A DNA stretch of 64,000 nucleotides. It comes from Sphingobacterium multivorum. GTDB taxonomy: Bacteria > Bacteroidota > Bacteroidia > Sphingobacteriales > Sphingobacteriaceae. Under the pieces are notes generated by a model that was not told the origin of the DNA, did not search any database, and was given only the letters and a program-made list of their open reading frames with translations. The translations under genes and the position numbers were made by a program. Below are positions 43,650 to 52,366 of the stretch, in pieces. Location: assembly GCF_039511225.1 (NCBI RefSeq), contig NZ_CP154261.1:2604001-2668000 (forward strand), read 5' to 3'. Every line of letters begins with the position of its first letter. The stretch's first letter is position 1.

Positions 43650-43784
43650 TTAAATAGATATGCTGCAGGACTTTGCCGCGAAAAAGAATACAGCGAGCCA
43701 TACGAGTCCTTTGGCCAGAAAGAAGAGAAATGCTCCAATTCCGGCACGCTTAAGCCATTTTGATTTGTTGTCTTTTTGCTCCAT
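43650..43784 (-). CDS. 44-aa membrane protein
   Basis: This short frame starts at the ATG at 43784. The product has a charged N-terminus (MEQKDNKSKWLKR) followed by one membrane helix (about 15-37, GAFLFFLAKGLVWLAVFFFA) and a final KSCSISI. This layout is common for small Bacteroidota membrane proteins. It lies 29 bp downstream of the heme oxygenase gene on the same strand and before a terminator, so it is probably cotranscribed. The function is unknown. Confidence 0.55.
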   Translation of the reverse strand: MEQKDNKSKWLKRAGIGAFLFFLAKGLVWLAVFFFAAKSCSISI

Positions 43785-43813
43785 TTAAGGAATTAAACAC
43801 GATTGCTCTTGTT

Positions 43814-44377
43814 TTAGTTTGCGCTGGTAATAGGGGTGAATACTTCGCCAAAGTTATAAAAAGTTTGGTTTGCAATCTCTACTGCACGATCGTAAGTTGC
43901 CGGATCTTCTGAATACTTGTTCAATACCGCTGTAAAACCGGCCCACATGTCACGGCTATTTTCGCCATAACCTTCAAAAAAAGAAGTGCCGGTAGTAACA
44001 CCATACTTATTGAGCATCTGTACGATATATGGGCCTCCCATGATGGATCCTTCTAGGACATACAATGATGCAAGTGCTTCCTGTACGTTGGCTACCGTTG
44101 GAGCCGTGGCTTCCGGAAGGTTATCTACTGTACCTCCCAAAGCTTCGATATCACTTTTGATGTAGGATGAGTTGCGGCGTTCAGCCAAATCAGGCAATAC
44201 TTCGGCGGTTACGAAAGGAGCGATGCTGTCTTCCACAGCACGGAAATAAGCATAAAAACCTTTTAATACTTCTGCGTAATCTGCTTTAGAACGAATATTT
44301 TTCAATTGGCGCACGATCGTTCCTTCTACGTTTTGGTGAGCTGCGTGCGTTTGCTCTTTGATATGTTGACTTAACAT
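43814..44377 (-). CDS. Heme oxygenase (biliverdin-producing)
   Basis: This 187-aa protein starts at the ATG at 44377, chosen because the normal heme oxygenase N-terminus LSQHIKEQTHAAHQNVE begins there; 27 residues are possible upstream. His14 in THAAHQ is in the position of the proximal heme ligand. ALASLYVLEGSIMGGPYI matches the distal helix style. It opens heme to biliverdin, CO and iron in the cytoplasm and completes the heme uptake system encoded nearby. A TTTAGAAT-type near-palindrome lies just upstream. Confidence 0.85.
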   Translation of the reverse strand: MLSQHIKEQTHAAHQNVEGTIVRQLKNIRSKADYAEVLKGFYAYFRAVEDSIAPFVTAEVLPDLAERRNSSYIKSDIEALGGTVDNLPEATAPTVANVQEALASLYVLEGSIMGGPYIVQMLNKYGVTTGTSFFEGYGENSRDMWAGFTAVLNKYSEDPATYDRAVEIANQTFYNFGEVFTPITSAN

Positions 44378-44390
44378 GTTCTTGTTTTTA

Positions 44391-44407
44391 TTTATAACGA
44401 TTCTATA
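44391..44407 (-). promoter_or_regulatory. TTTAGAATnATTCTAAA-type site before heme oxygenase
   Basis: On the minus strand it reads TATAGAATCGTTATAAA, three mismatches from the palindrome TTTAGAATnATTCTAAA. Similar sites lie before other heme genes in this window, so an iron- or heme-responsive repressor is a reasonable guess. Confidence 0.4.
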
Positions 44408-44518
44408 CAAAGATTCGTATTTATTTCCACAAATGTATGCTGTTTTCTGCTTTATCATCTATGAAAAATGGTTTTAATTTACATAGGAGTATGACAGAAT
44501 CCAGCTTCAATCAGTTTC

Positions 44519-45766
44519 TCACTTTAGCCTAAAATTTGTTTTCAGTAGCAAATTTTCGTCTGCTGGCGGTGGAAAATAAGATGCGGATGAAATTGCTTTG
44601 ATCCGTAGGTCTCCTACAAGATCTTTTAATGCTGCTGCAAGCCAGGCTTCCTTGGGATCTCCGGGATGGCGGAAGGTTTCGACCGGAGCTAGGGCCAGGT
44701 CGACGGGTATGCCATCAAAATAATCAGACCAGCCATCAGCATTCCGAATGAGAAATGAGGCCAGATAAATATCGAAGGCCCCTATGCGTATGGAAAAGAA
44801 GCCTACGGGTTTGCCGAAAGTCTGCTGACCAATAAGGCGTATCGGAATATAAGGTTTGAAGCAGCTGATCAGTAATTCACTAGCCGAAGCCGTGCGTTCT
44901 GATACAATGCATGACAGCTGCTGCAAAGAATTAAAATTGCCCTTTTTGATAAAGTAATGCGTATTGGCCTTTTCACTATAGTCCACATCGGCAAGGGTGG
45001 CAGGGCGTCCTTTGTATTGGACCACTTTGCCATTTGCATCAAGATAGGGTTGGTTAAGGAGTAGTTTTGCTCTTCCTTGCTGTACATTCGGGTGAAATTG
45101 CTCGCTGAACATAACTTTTTTATCTAGTTTGGGTGGACTAATGAGGTTGGCCAAATATTCTGCGGTCTCCACATACCCGCCACCGTTATGTCGTAGATCG
45201 AGTATTAAATGAGTAACTTGCTGCTGTGCGAGTTCGACCGTAAGTTGATCGAGTTCGGCCTTCACTGTCTGGAGTTGGGGAAAAGAGGGGATATAAATAT
45301 AAGCAATCCGTTTGTTTCCCACAGACCAGTAGGACAGATGAGTCGCATACCGATAGGGGGTGGTGGTACTTGCTAGGTGACCGCTACTCTTCTTTTCAGT
45401 CCGGCGACGCTCCAAATATGAATATTTGGGTTTATTGGGGATGGTCGACCACTCATAAGGCTTTTCCGTTATACGCAAGGCGTATTGGCTGAGGGCAAAA
45501 AGTTCACGCTCGTAGGCCGTTTGCTCGGGTTCTATTTGGGCATACTGTGCCCGCGGATCAAAACTGGTATACGAAGGGAGAGCTTCCTGCCAGCGGTAGA
45601 GCTGTTTGGCATACAGGTAGATTGAGTCGAGCGTCAATTCTTTTTTTGTTCCTGTTTTTGGACTAATGAGTTCATCAGGCAGCGTCGTTGCTCTATTGCC
45701 ACGCTGGCAAGCGGTTATAGCAGTTATTGTAACAAATAGACCAACTATTTGGCGGATTCGACGCAT
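44519..45766 (-). CDS. S41-family peptidase, lipoprotein
   Basis: This 415-aa lipoprotein has a signal ending TAITAC (Cys20). The C-terminal half (about 140-370) is a tail-specific protease fold: RIAYIYIPSF, HLILDLRHNGGGYVETAEYLA, the catalytic Ser in SERTASASELLI near 300 and GKPVGFFSI. No PDZ domain is evident, as in several Bacteroidota members. It probably cleaves peptides in the periplasm or at the surface. It sits between the heme oxygenase and peroxidase genes, but nothing ties it to heme. Confidence 0.82.
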   Translation of the reverse strand: MRRIRQIVGLFVTITAITACQRGNRATTLPDELISPKTGTKKELTLDSIYLYAKQLYRWQEALPSYTSFDPRAQYAQIEPEQTAYERELFALSQYALRITEKPYEWSTIPNKPKYSYLERRRTEKKSSGHLASTTTPYRYATHLSYWSVGNKRIAYIYIPSFPQLQTVKAELDQLTVELAQQQVTHLILDLRHNGGGYVETAEYLANLISPPKLDKKVMFSEQFHPNVQQGRAKLLLNQPYLDANGKVVQYKGRPATLADVDYSEKANTHYFIKKGNFNSLQQLSCIVSERTASASELLISCFKPYIPIRLIGQQTFGKPVGFFSIRIGAFDIYLASFLIRNADGWSDYFDGIPVDLALAPVETFRHPGDPKEAWLAAALKDLVGDLRIKAISSASYFPPPADENLLLKTNFRLK

Positions 45767-45929
45767 TGTATGATGCGGATTTTGTTCCTTATGTGTAGTT
45801 GATTCGCTGCAAAATGGATAATTATCTGAAATTTAATACTTTTTTACTTTTTTATTTAATATAAAAGCCTAATTTTGTGCCAATTTATTTAATTTTTGAT
45901 GCCTCCACTACTGTGGAGTACTCAAAATG

Positions 45930-45960
45930 TCCCAAAGGTATCCCCTTTGGGATTTTTTAT
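45930..45960. terminator. Terminator after cytochrome c peroxidase gene
   Basis: TCCCAAAGG and CCTTTGGGA form a 9-bp stem with a 5-nt loop, followed by six T on the plus strand. It sits directly beside the minus-strand peroxidase stop codon. Confidence 0.6.
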
Positions 45961-45961
45961 T

Positions 45962-47083
45962 TTAGGGTAATACTGGCCGCTCGGTGTACTTCGGTTCGCT
46001 GGATAAGCTCCACAAAAAAGCAACTATATTTTCCTGCTCTTTGCTGCTCAATCGGACGTTTTGGATATGCGACGATAAGGTGCCGTTGATTTGTTGCCCC
46101 AGCTTTTGGGGCATGCCCTGACTCAGCAGGTTGATCAGTTCACTTAAGTTTGCAATACTACCATTGTGTAGGTAGGGGGCCGTATGGACCACATTGCGCA
46201 GACCCGGTGTGCGAAATTTACCTCTGTCTGTTTCCAGGCCTGTCGCTTCAAAGCGACCCTTATCCAAGGCACCTTTGCTAGTAACAGCATAACCCAGGTT
46301 ATGAAAATCGAGATCGGTAAAGAATGCTCCATTATGGCAGTTGATACATTTTCCTTTGGTTCGAAACAGATGGAGGCCCTCAAGCTGTGCATCGCTTAAT
46401 GCCGGGTAATCTCCTTTGATAAAACGGTCAAAGGCGGTTTCACCGCTACTGATCGACTTTGAATACGCTGCTATGGCATCCAGCAGTCCTTCGACACTCA
46501 TCGTCTGGCTTGAGTAAGCCGCCTCATATAAACGAAGATAGCCTGGTATAACTTGCAGTTTAGCGGGTAAGGCAGTCGTATTGCCGCCCATTTCAATAGG
46601 GGAGTTGATGGCTTCGGCGATCTGCTCTCGATAGGTTTTTGCGCGGCCATCGTGAAAGAGCTTGCCTTCCAGGTACCAGACATTTTCTAGGGAAGGTGTA
46701 TTGCGGTGATGCAGTGCGATACCATCTGCCGTTGTTTTTTGGTCGATCCAGTAGGTGTCCGGATGATGACATGAAGCGCAAGTCTTCATGCCATTACCGG
46801 TGCGGGGGTCGAAAAATAAGGCTTTGCCAAGTGCGATAAGCTCGGCCTTATCTTTCGATGGGTTTTCGGGTAAAGCGGCTAGTTCACGTACCTTGCTATT
46901 GTTGTACCAAGTGGCAGCTGGCCATTGCGTTACCGATTTACTATATTGTTGGCGTAAGGTTTCTTCAGGTTGAGGGACAATCGTCGGATCTTCTGGCGTA
47001 GCCTTATCTTTGCCGCAGCTGTATACAATGATAGCTGCTAATGCGATCATGATAAAATGCTTTGTTTGATTAGTGACAAACAC
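45962..47083 (-). CDS. Diheme cytochrome c peroxidase lipoprotein
   Basis: This 373-aa protein starts at GTG 47083, chosen because the lipobox IVYSC (Cys23) then has a proper N-terminal region. Two heme c sites are visible, CASCHH near 105 and CINCHN near 245, as in the bacterial CcpA/MauG group, along with FRTPGLRNVVHTAPYLHNGS near the C-terminus. It should reduce hydrogen peroxide in the periplasm. It follows the HmuY gene set on the same strand and is compatible with protection against heme-driven oxidative stress. Confidence 0.88.
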   Translation of the reverse strand: MFVTNQTKHFIMIALAAIIVYSCGKDKATPEDPTIVPQPEETLRQQYSKSVTQWPAATWYNNSKVRELAALPENPSKDKAELIALGKALFFDPRTGNGMKTCASCHHPDTYWIDQKTTADGIALHHRNTPSLENVWYLEGKLFHDGRAKTYREQIAEAINSPIEMGGNTTALPAKLQVIPGYLRLYEAAYSSQTMSVEGLLDAIAAYSKSISSGETAFDRFIKGDYPALSDAQLEGLHLFRTKGKCINCHNGAFFTDLDFHNLGYAVTSKGALDKGRFEATGLETDRGKFRTPGLRNVVHTAPYLHNGSIANLSELINLLSQGMPQKLGQQINGTLSSHIQNVRLSSKEQENIVAFLWSLSSEPKYTERPVLP

Positions 47084-47108
47084 GATTAAAACGAATTGAT
47101 GAGGCGTA

Positions 47109-48092
47109 TTAGTTTAAGGTGATATAATACGTATCCTCCAATAATACTTTTCCTGACTTGTCCACCATTTTTAGCTTGTTGATTCCACTACCCATTACAT
47201 TTGAAGGTATAGGGATGGTAACTGTCATTGCGTTGACATCAAACATCACATTGTTTATACTATATTCTTTATTCAGGTTATCCACTGCGATGAAATGGTC
47301 AAAATCGGTTTTAAAATAACGCTCATAAAGGACTTTACTCTGCAAAGGAGCCACAAAGTTCTCTCCTTTTTTAACGCTATATAACAGATTGTTCTTTATT
47401 AATACATTGAGGACGCTAGGTAAGACAGCTTCAAATGAATCGCTTACAATGGAATAACGGCCTGAAACCAATTTGATCTTATAGCCAGTACCTGCTTTGA
47501 AGTCATCTGGAGCCGTAAAAGTAACAGCAAAATTAGTCGGTACTATATTTTTGCTAAACAAAAGTAATGTTTCTGTTCCGTCTTTATCTATTAAATAGCC
47601 TTTAGTTTGTGTCTCGCTAGGGATAATGTTTTCTCCGATAAAAGTAAACGTATTCGGATCAGTGATGTAGTATTGACCAGACGATAAACTATTGAATGTA
47701 GCTTGCACGATGGGCTGATTGTATTGGAAGGTCAATGTGTAATTTTTGCTGGATCCGTCCTGTGCGCGAACAGTATAGGTGATGGGTTTTTCGGATTGGA
47801 GTTTTATCGGTGTACCTGATGCCGGGGTAATAGTCGCTAATTCGGAAACTTTAATCGTAGGTGTAATGCTTTCGGGTTGCTCCACTAAGGGTGGCCAATA
47901 TAAGATAATCCGGTCATCCACAATGCTGGCTGATAAGGTTTTACCATCAGCGTCCTGAATGTTAAAGGATTCGATGTCATTGAAGGGTAGGCTAGGATAT
48001 TCGGTTTTACAGGACGAGCATGCTAGTGCTAGCACAAAAATAGCCAGGAATTGAAGGATATGTATTTGTTTTTTCAAAAATGAGTGTTGCAT
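47109..48092 (-). CDS. Ig-like lipoprotein (DUF5018-style) A
   Basis: This 327-aa lipoprotein has a signal peptide ending ALACSSC, with Cys near 25-28. A first beta domain (about 35-125) has SFNIQDADGK, IILYWPP and ITYTVRAQDGSSKNYTLTF, the style of cadherin/DUF5018-like Ig domains. A second beta region covers the rest, ending LLEDTYYITLN. It is paralogous to the 329-aa lipoprotein at 48835. A terminator separates it from the gene at 48198, so it may have its own promoter. The role is unknown. Confidence 0.65.
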   Translation of the reverse strand: MQHSFLKKQIHILQFLAIFVLALACSSCKTEYPSLPFNDIESFNIQDADGKTLSASIVDDRIILYWPPLVEQPESITPTIKVSELATITPASGTPIKLQSEKPITYTVRAQDGSSKNYTLTFQYNQPIVQATFNSLSSGQYYITDPNTFTFIGENIIPSETQTKGYLIDKDGTETLLLFSKNIVPTNFAVTFTAPDDFKAGTGYKIKLVSGRYSIVSDSFEAVLPSVLNVLIKNNLLYSVKKGENFVAPLQSKVLYERYFKTDFDHFIAVDNLNKEYSINNVMFDVNAMTVTIPIPSNVMGSGINKLKMVDKSGKVLLEDTYYITLN

Positions 48093-48140
48093 AATTTTTT
48101 TGGTTAAAAAAATCGTTATGCGGATGTTGATTAGGCTAAA

Positions 48141-48176
48141 AAGATCCGCAACCCATCCACCAGGTTGCGGAATCTT
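48141..48176 (-). terminator. Terminator after HmuY-like gene
   Basis: CCGCAACC and GGTTGCGG pair across 9 nt, and the stem extends with AGAT/ATCT around a one-base bulge. On the minus strand a run of five T follows. Confidence 0.65.
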
Positions 48177-48197
48177 TCATTCATTAAATAGGAAAGA

Positions 48198-48767
48198 CTA
48201 TAATGCCTTAACTTCGATATTGGTATCTGCTTTTACTTGTAATTGACCTGCCACTACTTGTTGGCCAACATTTGTAAAGTTAATTAACTTAACCGCATAT
48301 GAAGCTCCGGAAGAATTTCCGACCAATACGGTCAAAGGTTGGATTGCTTGGTTTGCATGGCTATCTAAATCATATTCATACCATTCGCCACTGCCCTGTG
48401 ATGATACCGGAGTCGCTGTTGCCCAATCTGATGCTGTAACGGAAGCGATGTCTTTTGTTACCGTTCTGATCGAATAAGATCCATTAGCCTTGATAGAACC
48501 ATTTACATGGCTAAAGAATGCAACTTGACCGGAGCTACTCAGGCTTTGTGCACCTGTAGCAAGGTCTACATATACCGCAGGCCAAGTTGCTGCAGCGGCT
48601 GGACTCCACCATTGACCTACAACAGTGTAGTTACTATTTGCTTTGGCCTGGTTTAAAGCCAAAGGAGCTGTTGCTGATCCTGCTGTTGGGGCTGCTGCCC
48701 ATACTGCTGCCGATAGCACAGTCACGGCCATCGCTGATTTTAAGATAGTTTTGATGTTTGAGTTCAT
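48198..48767 (-). CDS. Secreted HmuY-like protein without lipobox
   Basis: This 189-aa protein has a signal peptide (VTVLSAAVWAAAPTAGSA) and no Cys anywhere, so it is predicted to be cut by signal peptidase I and released. The C-terminal half has GEWYEYDLDSHANQAIQPLTVLVGNSSGASYAVKLINF, matching the HmuY pattern of its neighbours at 51564 and 49866. HmuY proteins bind heme. A soluble version could be a hemophore. The His/Met heme ligands are not obvious. It is the last gene of the 49866-48198 operon. Confidence 0.6.
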   Translation of the reverse strand: MNSNIKTILKSAMAVTVLSAAVWAAAPTAGSATAPLALNQAKANSNYTVVGQWWSPAAAATWPAVYVDLATGAQSLSSSGQVAFFSHVNGSIKANGSYSIRTVTKDIASVTASDWATATPVSSQGSGEWYEYDLDSHANQAIQPLTVLVGNSSGASYAVKLINFTNVGQQVVAGQLQVKADTNIEVKAL

Positions 48768-48834
48768 GTTGAGATCTCCTCTTGTTTTAATTTATTTAAT
48801 TTTGATGCCACCATGGCATACTGTGGATGCTTGT

Positions 48835-49824
48835 TTAGGATTCCGTTATTGTACTTGGAGACAACTGTGTCTTTACAACATCGGCCCAGTCTTTAAATTG
48901 GAATTTGATCTGCAAATTATCAAAGGTTCCGATTGGCAGAGTCGCTGGTAATGAAACTGTTATTTCGGTACGGTTATTAGATTTAATAGTCAATGGATAA
49001 TCTTTTCCATTGAGTGTCATGATAACGGCCGTAGGATCTAGAATAACCTTATCTAGGCCAGCTTTTATGGTCCAATCTTTATTTTTTGCGAGATTTAGAC
49101 CCAATAAGCTAACAATTACGTCAGGTTGACGATATGTAATTTTGAGCGGATTGGCTAATGTAATTATATGGTTGATGTTGGTTACCTCTACATCATAGGT
49201 GCCTGCTTTAATATCGGACGGAATACGGTTTTCTCGTTCAGTTCCCGTATAACTTAATTGATAACCAACATTTCCTGATACTTTCAAGCTATTGGGCGTA
49301 GCCATCTTATAGCGTTCTTTGGTCTCTTGATTAATCAATGCGATACTGACCAATGCGGGATTGGTATGCATGAAAGTCCCATTTATCGCTGGAAATGCAC
49401 CTCCAGGCCCTTTTGTAAGTGAAATGGAAGATGTCGATGCAAAAGTCGCTTCAAAAGATGGCGTACTTTGTAGCTCAATCTTTAAGCTATAGGTTCTTGT
49501 GGTACCTGTAGCGGACTTTACGGTATACGTCTGTCTTTTTTCATCTGTTTTAACGGGCAAAATTTCTTCTGTTAAACTGGCTCCGTTAGCAACTTTAATA
49601 GTCGGATCGATGACGAGCAAGCCATAATAATAAGGGAGATATACCGTAATTGTATTGGCCTCATTGTCAATGGCACCGTAAATGACATCATCATTGGGGA
49701 GGTTGGTGACCTTGTATTCGAGTACCTTATCTGCAGGAAGTAAGGCTAATTCTTCCGTTTTGGTGCAGCGGGTTAGCAGCAATCCTAAAAAAAGGAAGCT
49801 TAAAATGCTGTATATTCTTTTCAT
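48835..49824 (-). CDS. Ig-like lipoprotein (DUF5018-style) B
   Basis: This 329-aa lipoprotein has a lipobox LLLTRC (Cys20). A first domain (about 35-120) has VLEYKVTNLPNDDVIYGAID and the TYTVKSATGTTRTYSLKIEL end typical of DUF5018-like Ig modules. The second part (about 125-329) is beta-rich. It is flanked by HmuY-like genes in one operon, so it may be a surface cofactor of heme capture. It is related in plan to the lipoprotein at 47109. Confidence 0.65.
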   Translation of the reverse strand: MKRIYSILSFLFLGLLLTRCTKTEELALLPADKVLEYKVTNLPNDDVIYGAIDNEANTITVYLPYYYGLLVIDPTIKVANGASLTEEILPVKTDEKRQTYTVKSATGTTRTYSLKIELQSTPSFEATFASTSSISLTKGPGGAFPAINGTFMHTNPALVSIALINQETKERYKMATPNSLKVSGNVGYQLSYTGTERENRIPSDIKAGTYDVEVTNINHIITLANPLKITYRQPDVIVSLLGLNLAKNKDWTIKAGLDKVILDPTAVIMTLNGKDYPLTIKSNNRTEITVSLPATLPIGTFDNLQIKFQFKDWADVVKTQLSPSTITES

Positions 49825-49865
49825 GTTAGTTTAGTGTCTAAATCAGAATGCGTAGCTTATCGTAT

Positions 49866-50606
49866 TTAGTTAGCAATCACAAATTTGGTACTACCAGCTT
49901 TGGCAAGTACATATTGGAATGTAAAGAATGGTGTTGGTGAATCTTTAAACCAGTCTTTTGGATTCAAGAGGTCTTTGTAGATACTTTGTATCTTGATCTT
50001 GGCGTAGTTCCCCTGGGCTGTACGGACGATCAATGTATTGCTTTCGATGGGATAGCAAACGTGTTTTTTGTTTTCCGCTCCACCACCTTTGATTACGCCA
50101 TCAAAATCATATAAATACCAACCTAGGCCTTCACCAAACGCTCCTGAGTCATCTGTGCCATAGGCTTTTTCACCTTTTCGGAATTCGACATCTGAGGGGA
50201 TATCGATTACATCTTCAAATTTTTTCTTGACAATTAAGATACCACCTTTCCCTGGACCACCCTTACCAAATCCGTTTGCTGTGTTGTTGCAATTGATAAA
50301 ACTGCGGTATATTTCTGAGCAAGAGATATCCCACCGTGCGGTTAGTTTATAATCCGGCGTCACAGCTTTGTTCTGTTCCAAACTATAATATATTGGTGAT
50401 TGCGCTGTGGTTGGTGCACTACCCGCGGGTAAATCTTCGCCAAAATTCTTAACCGTAATCAAGCGATTGAACATAGCTTCTGGTGCAACTGGATCTGGTT
50501 CAGGCTCTACTGCTGTGGGCTCGCTTTTGCTGCAAGACCCCAACACAATTAAAAATGCCAATACCGGTATGAATTTTAATAGTTTACTGCGTTTCTTTAT
50601 TGTCAT
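49866..50606 (-). CDS. HmuY-family lipoprotein (2)
   Basis: This 246-aa lipoprotein has a lipobox VLGSC (Cys25). HmuY features are present: YYSLEQNK near 75, ARWDISCSEIYRSFINCN, GWYLYDFDG and the terminal NTLIVRTAQGNYAKIKIQSIYKD. HmuY binds heme between surface loops. Here a Gly/Lys-rich insert (GFGKGGPGKGG) follows the Cys-rich strand. It is the first gene of a unit with its own upstream TTTAGAAT-type site at 50685. Confidence 0.75.
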   Translation of the reverse strand: MTIKKRSKLLKFIPVLAFLIVLGSCSKSEPTAVEPEPDPVAPEAMFNRLITVKNFGEDLPAGSAPTTAQSPIYYSLEQNKAVTPDYKLTARWDISCSEIYRSFINCNNTANGFGKGGPGKGGILIVKKKFEDVIDIPSDVEFRKGEKAYGTDDSGAFGEGLGWYLYDFDGVIKGGGAENKKHVCYPIESNTLIVRTAQGNYAKIKIQSIYKDLLNPKDWFKDSPTPFFTFQYVLAKAGSTKFVIAN

Positions 50607-50684
50607 TGTAACTTGTTTTTTTTGTTAGTTGATAACTTGTCCCTTTTCTATACATGCAGTAGGGATATTAGTATGTTATTTTTA

Positions 50685-50701
50685 TTTAAATTTATTCTAA
50701 A
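50685..50701 (-). promoter_or_regulatory. TTTAGAATnATTCTAAA-type site before second hmuY unit
   Basis: The minus strand reads TTTAGAATAAATTTAAA, two mismatches from the palindrome. The surrounding 29 bp (50677-50705) match the block at 54746-54774 at 25 of 29 positions. Confidence 0.45.
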
Positions 50702-50791
50702 TAATAGTAAAGATAAAATCTTTTGCTGATAAAGTGTATATGAAAATTGGTATTTAATATATTTTTTTCGGTTTTTGATTTTTGGTTAACG

Positions 50792-50819
50792 AAGCAGCTG
50801 GATCTTAAACCAGCTGCTT
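50792..50819. terminator. Terminator between HmuY units
   Basis: AAGCAGCTGG and CCAGCTGCTT form a perfect 10-bp stem with an 8-nt loop, 8 nt past the stop codon of the gene at 50828. It ends the hmuR-led transcript. Confidence 0.7.
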
Positions 50820-50827
50820 TATTGATA

Positions 50828-51535
50828 CTATTTAAATTCTTGGTAATCGATGGAGTAGAAAACCATATTGCTTGCTTTTTCACTTGCATTTGGTTTTCCA
50901 TCTGAATAGATGCTGTTCATGCGTACTTTAAATAATGGTTTTTTATCTTTTGATATTACAAGTGTTCTATTTTCTACTACAGTTACTATATGATTGATCA
51001 TACTATAATTGCACCAACCTGATTCAGTTCTAATCCTTTCCGTTGCAGGAGGGATAATCATTTTATAGATTTCACTGGCGTTATTCTCAATAGAGATTAA
51101 TTGGTCGGAAGCTTGGACTTGATCAAAATTTTTATCAATATAGGATAATGTATAGCCCTTTTCGGCATTCGTTTTTAAAGTTACAGCTGCTGTCCCAGAT
51201 AGACTTAACATTTTGTCAGCATCGCTGGTTGCATCATTCTCTTTGAAATCAAAATAATAATCTGCTGATGCAGTTGTTGTCGCTTTTCCATCTTCACCGA
51301 TTGTAAATTGTTTGAAGTTACGAAGTGAATAGGTATTGCCTGTACGCTTGATTGTTCCTTGTGTATTGATGGTTTTGGAAACTTTTGTTAAATCAACAGT
51401 TTCACCGTCTTTGACCATAACCTTAGCTTGGTATTCTGGCTCGACTTGCTCCACCTTATCATCATCCTTGCTACAAGAAGTAAAACCTAAACTCAATGCA
51501 CATAGTAGTGCTGCTGTTGTAAATAATCTATTCAT
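50828..51535 (-). CDS. HmuY-like lipoprotein (3)
   Basis: This 235-aa lipoprotein has a lipobox LGFTSC (Cys21) followed by an acidic linker. The C-terminal half has SGWCNYSMINHIVTVVENRTLVIS and LFKVRMNSIYSDGK, the strand pattern of HmuY. The N-terminal half (DYYFDFKENDATSDADKMLSLSG) is less typical. It is 28 bp downstream of the 251-aa HmuY gene, in one operon. A terminator follows. Confidence 0.68.
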   Translation of the reverse strand: MNRLFTTAALLCALSLGFTSCSKDDDKVEQVEPEYQAKVMVKDGETVDLTKVSKTINTQGTIKRTGNTYSLRNFKQFTIGEDGKATTTASADYYFDFKENDATSDADKMLSLSGTAAVTLKTNAEKGYTLSYIDKNFDQVQASDQLISIENNASEIYKMIIPPATERIRTESGWCNYSMINHIVTVVENRTLVISKDKKPLFKVRMNSIYSDGKPNASEKASNMVFYSIDYQEFK

Positions 51536-51563
51536 CTTTAATTTAATTGTGTAATTTTCCTTA

Positions 51564-52319
51564 TTATAATGTGTTTGTATTTAAATCTTTGCTGCCATCC
51601 TGCTGTACATAATATTTAAATGTATAATACGGGGCAGGCCAATTGAGGTTGGTTACCGCCGCTGGATTTCCCTTATAGGCATTGATCAGTTGCAACTTGG
51701 CATATTTGCCATCGGGTAAGCGAATCGCATAGGTACGATTGGGAAGCGCCTGCATAATATGGGTGCTTAAGCTATAGCGAAACCATCCATCAGAACCATC
51801 GGTTGCTGCCCAGCCAATTTTGTTTACTTCACTTTTATTAAACTCTTCATCCGAAGGGGCTACAGTGACACTCTGATAGGCTTGTCGCAGTAAAACCACA
51901 GCGGTATTATTTGCCTGGCCGCCATAACCCGGATTGTATTCATGCTGGGAATTGTTCACATAGATCTCCGAATTGTAAGGACCTGTAAAGGCAATATCCC
52001 AATCTTTTGTTTTAAGCCACTGCGCAGAATCGGCTTTGGTCTTAACCCAGATTTGCTTTTGGTCTTTAAAACGAAAAAGAAATATAAAAAATGGTCTTTG
52101 CTCTTTTCCTTCAGTACCTTCGCCCATGGCTGCATCGGTATCGCCAGCAAGATCTCTGATCAGAGTACTTTTGCCATCTTCCAATCCGATAGTATAATCT
52201 TTGTCTTTCCCGCAGGATACGACTGTCAATAGCAATAGTGCTGAAAAAATACAACGGCCAATCTTGTGAAAGGAAAGCCAGATGCTACATTCTCCTATAA
52301 TCATGCGAATCGTTCTCAT
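51564..52319 (-). CDS. HmuY-family heme-binding lipoprotein (1)
   Basis: This 251-aa lipoprotein has a lipobox LLTVVSC (Cys36). HmuY features are clear: WDIAFTGPYNSEIYVNNSQHEYNPGYGG, then GWFRYSLSTHIMQALPNRTYAIRLPDGKYAKLQLINAYKG and the terminal PAPYYTFKYYVQQDGS. It is the closest match to classical HmuY in the window and lies 47 bp downstream of the TonB receptor gene. It should capture heme at the surface and pass it to the receptor. The N-terminus is long; an internal ATG at residue 6 is possible. Confidence 0.78.
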   Translation of the reverse strand: MRTIRMIIGECSIWLSFHKIGRCIFSALLLLTVVSCGKDKDYTIGLEDGKSTLIRDLAGDTDAAMGEGTEGKEQRPFFIFLFRFKDQKQIWVKTKADSAQWLKTKDWDIAFTGPYNSEIYVNNSQHEYNPGYGGQANNTAVVLLRQAYQSVTVAPSDEEFNKSEVNKIGWAATDGSDGWFRYSLSTHIMQALPNRTYAIRLPDGKYAKLQLINAYKGNPAAVTNLNWPAPYYTFKYYVQQDGSKDLNTNTL

Positions 52320-52366
52320 CTTTTATCTTGTACTTGGTGTGCTAAATTCTTGTTCATTAGTGCTTA

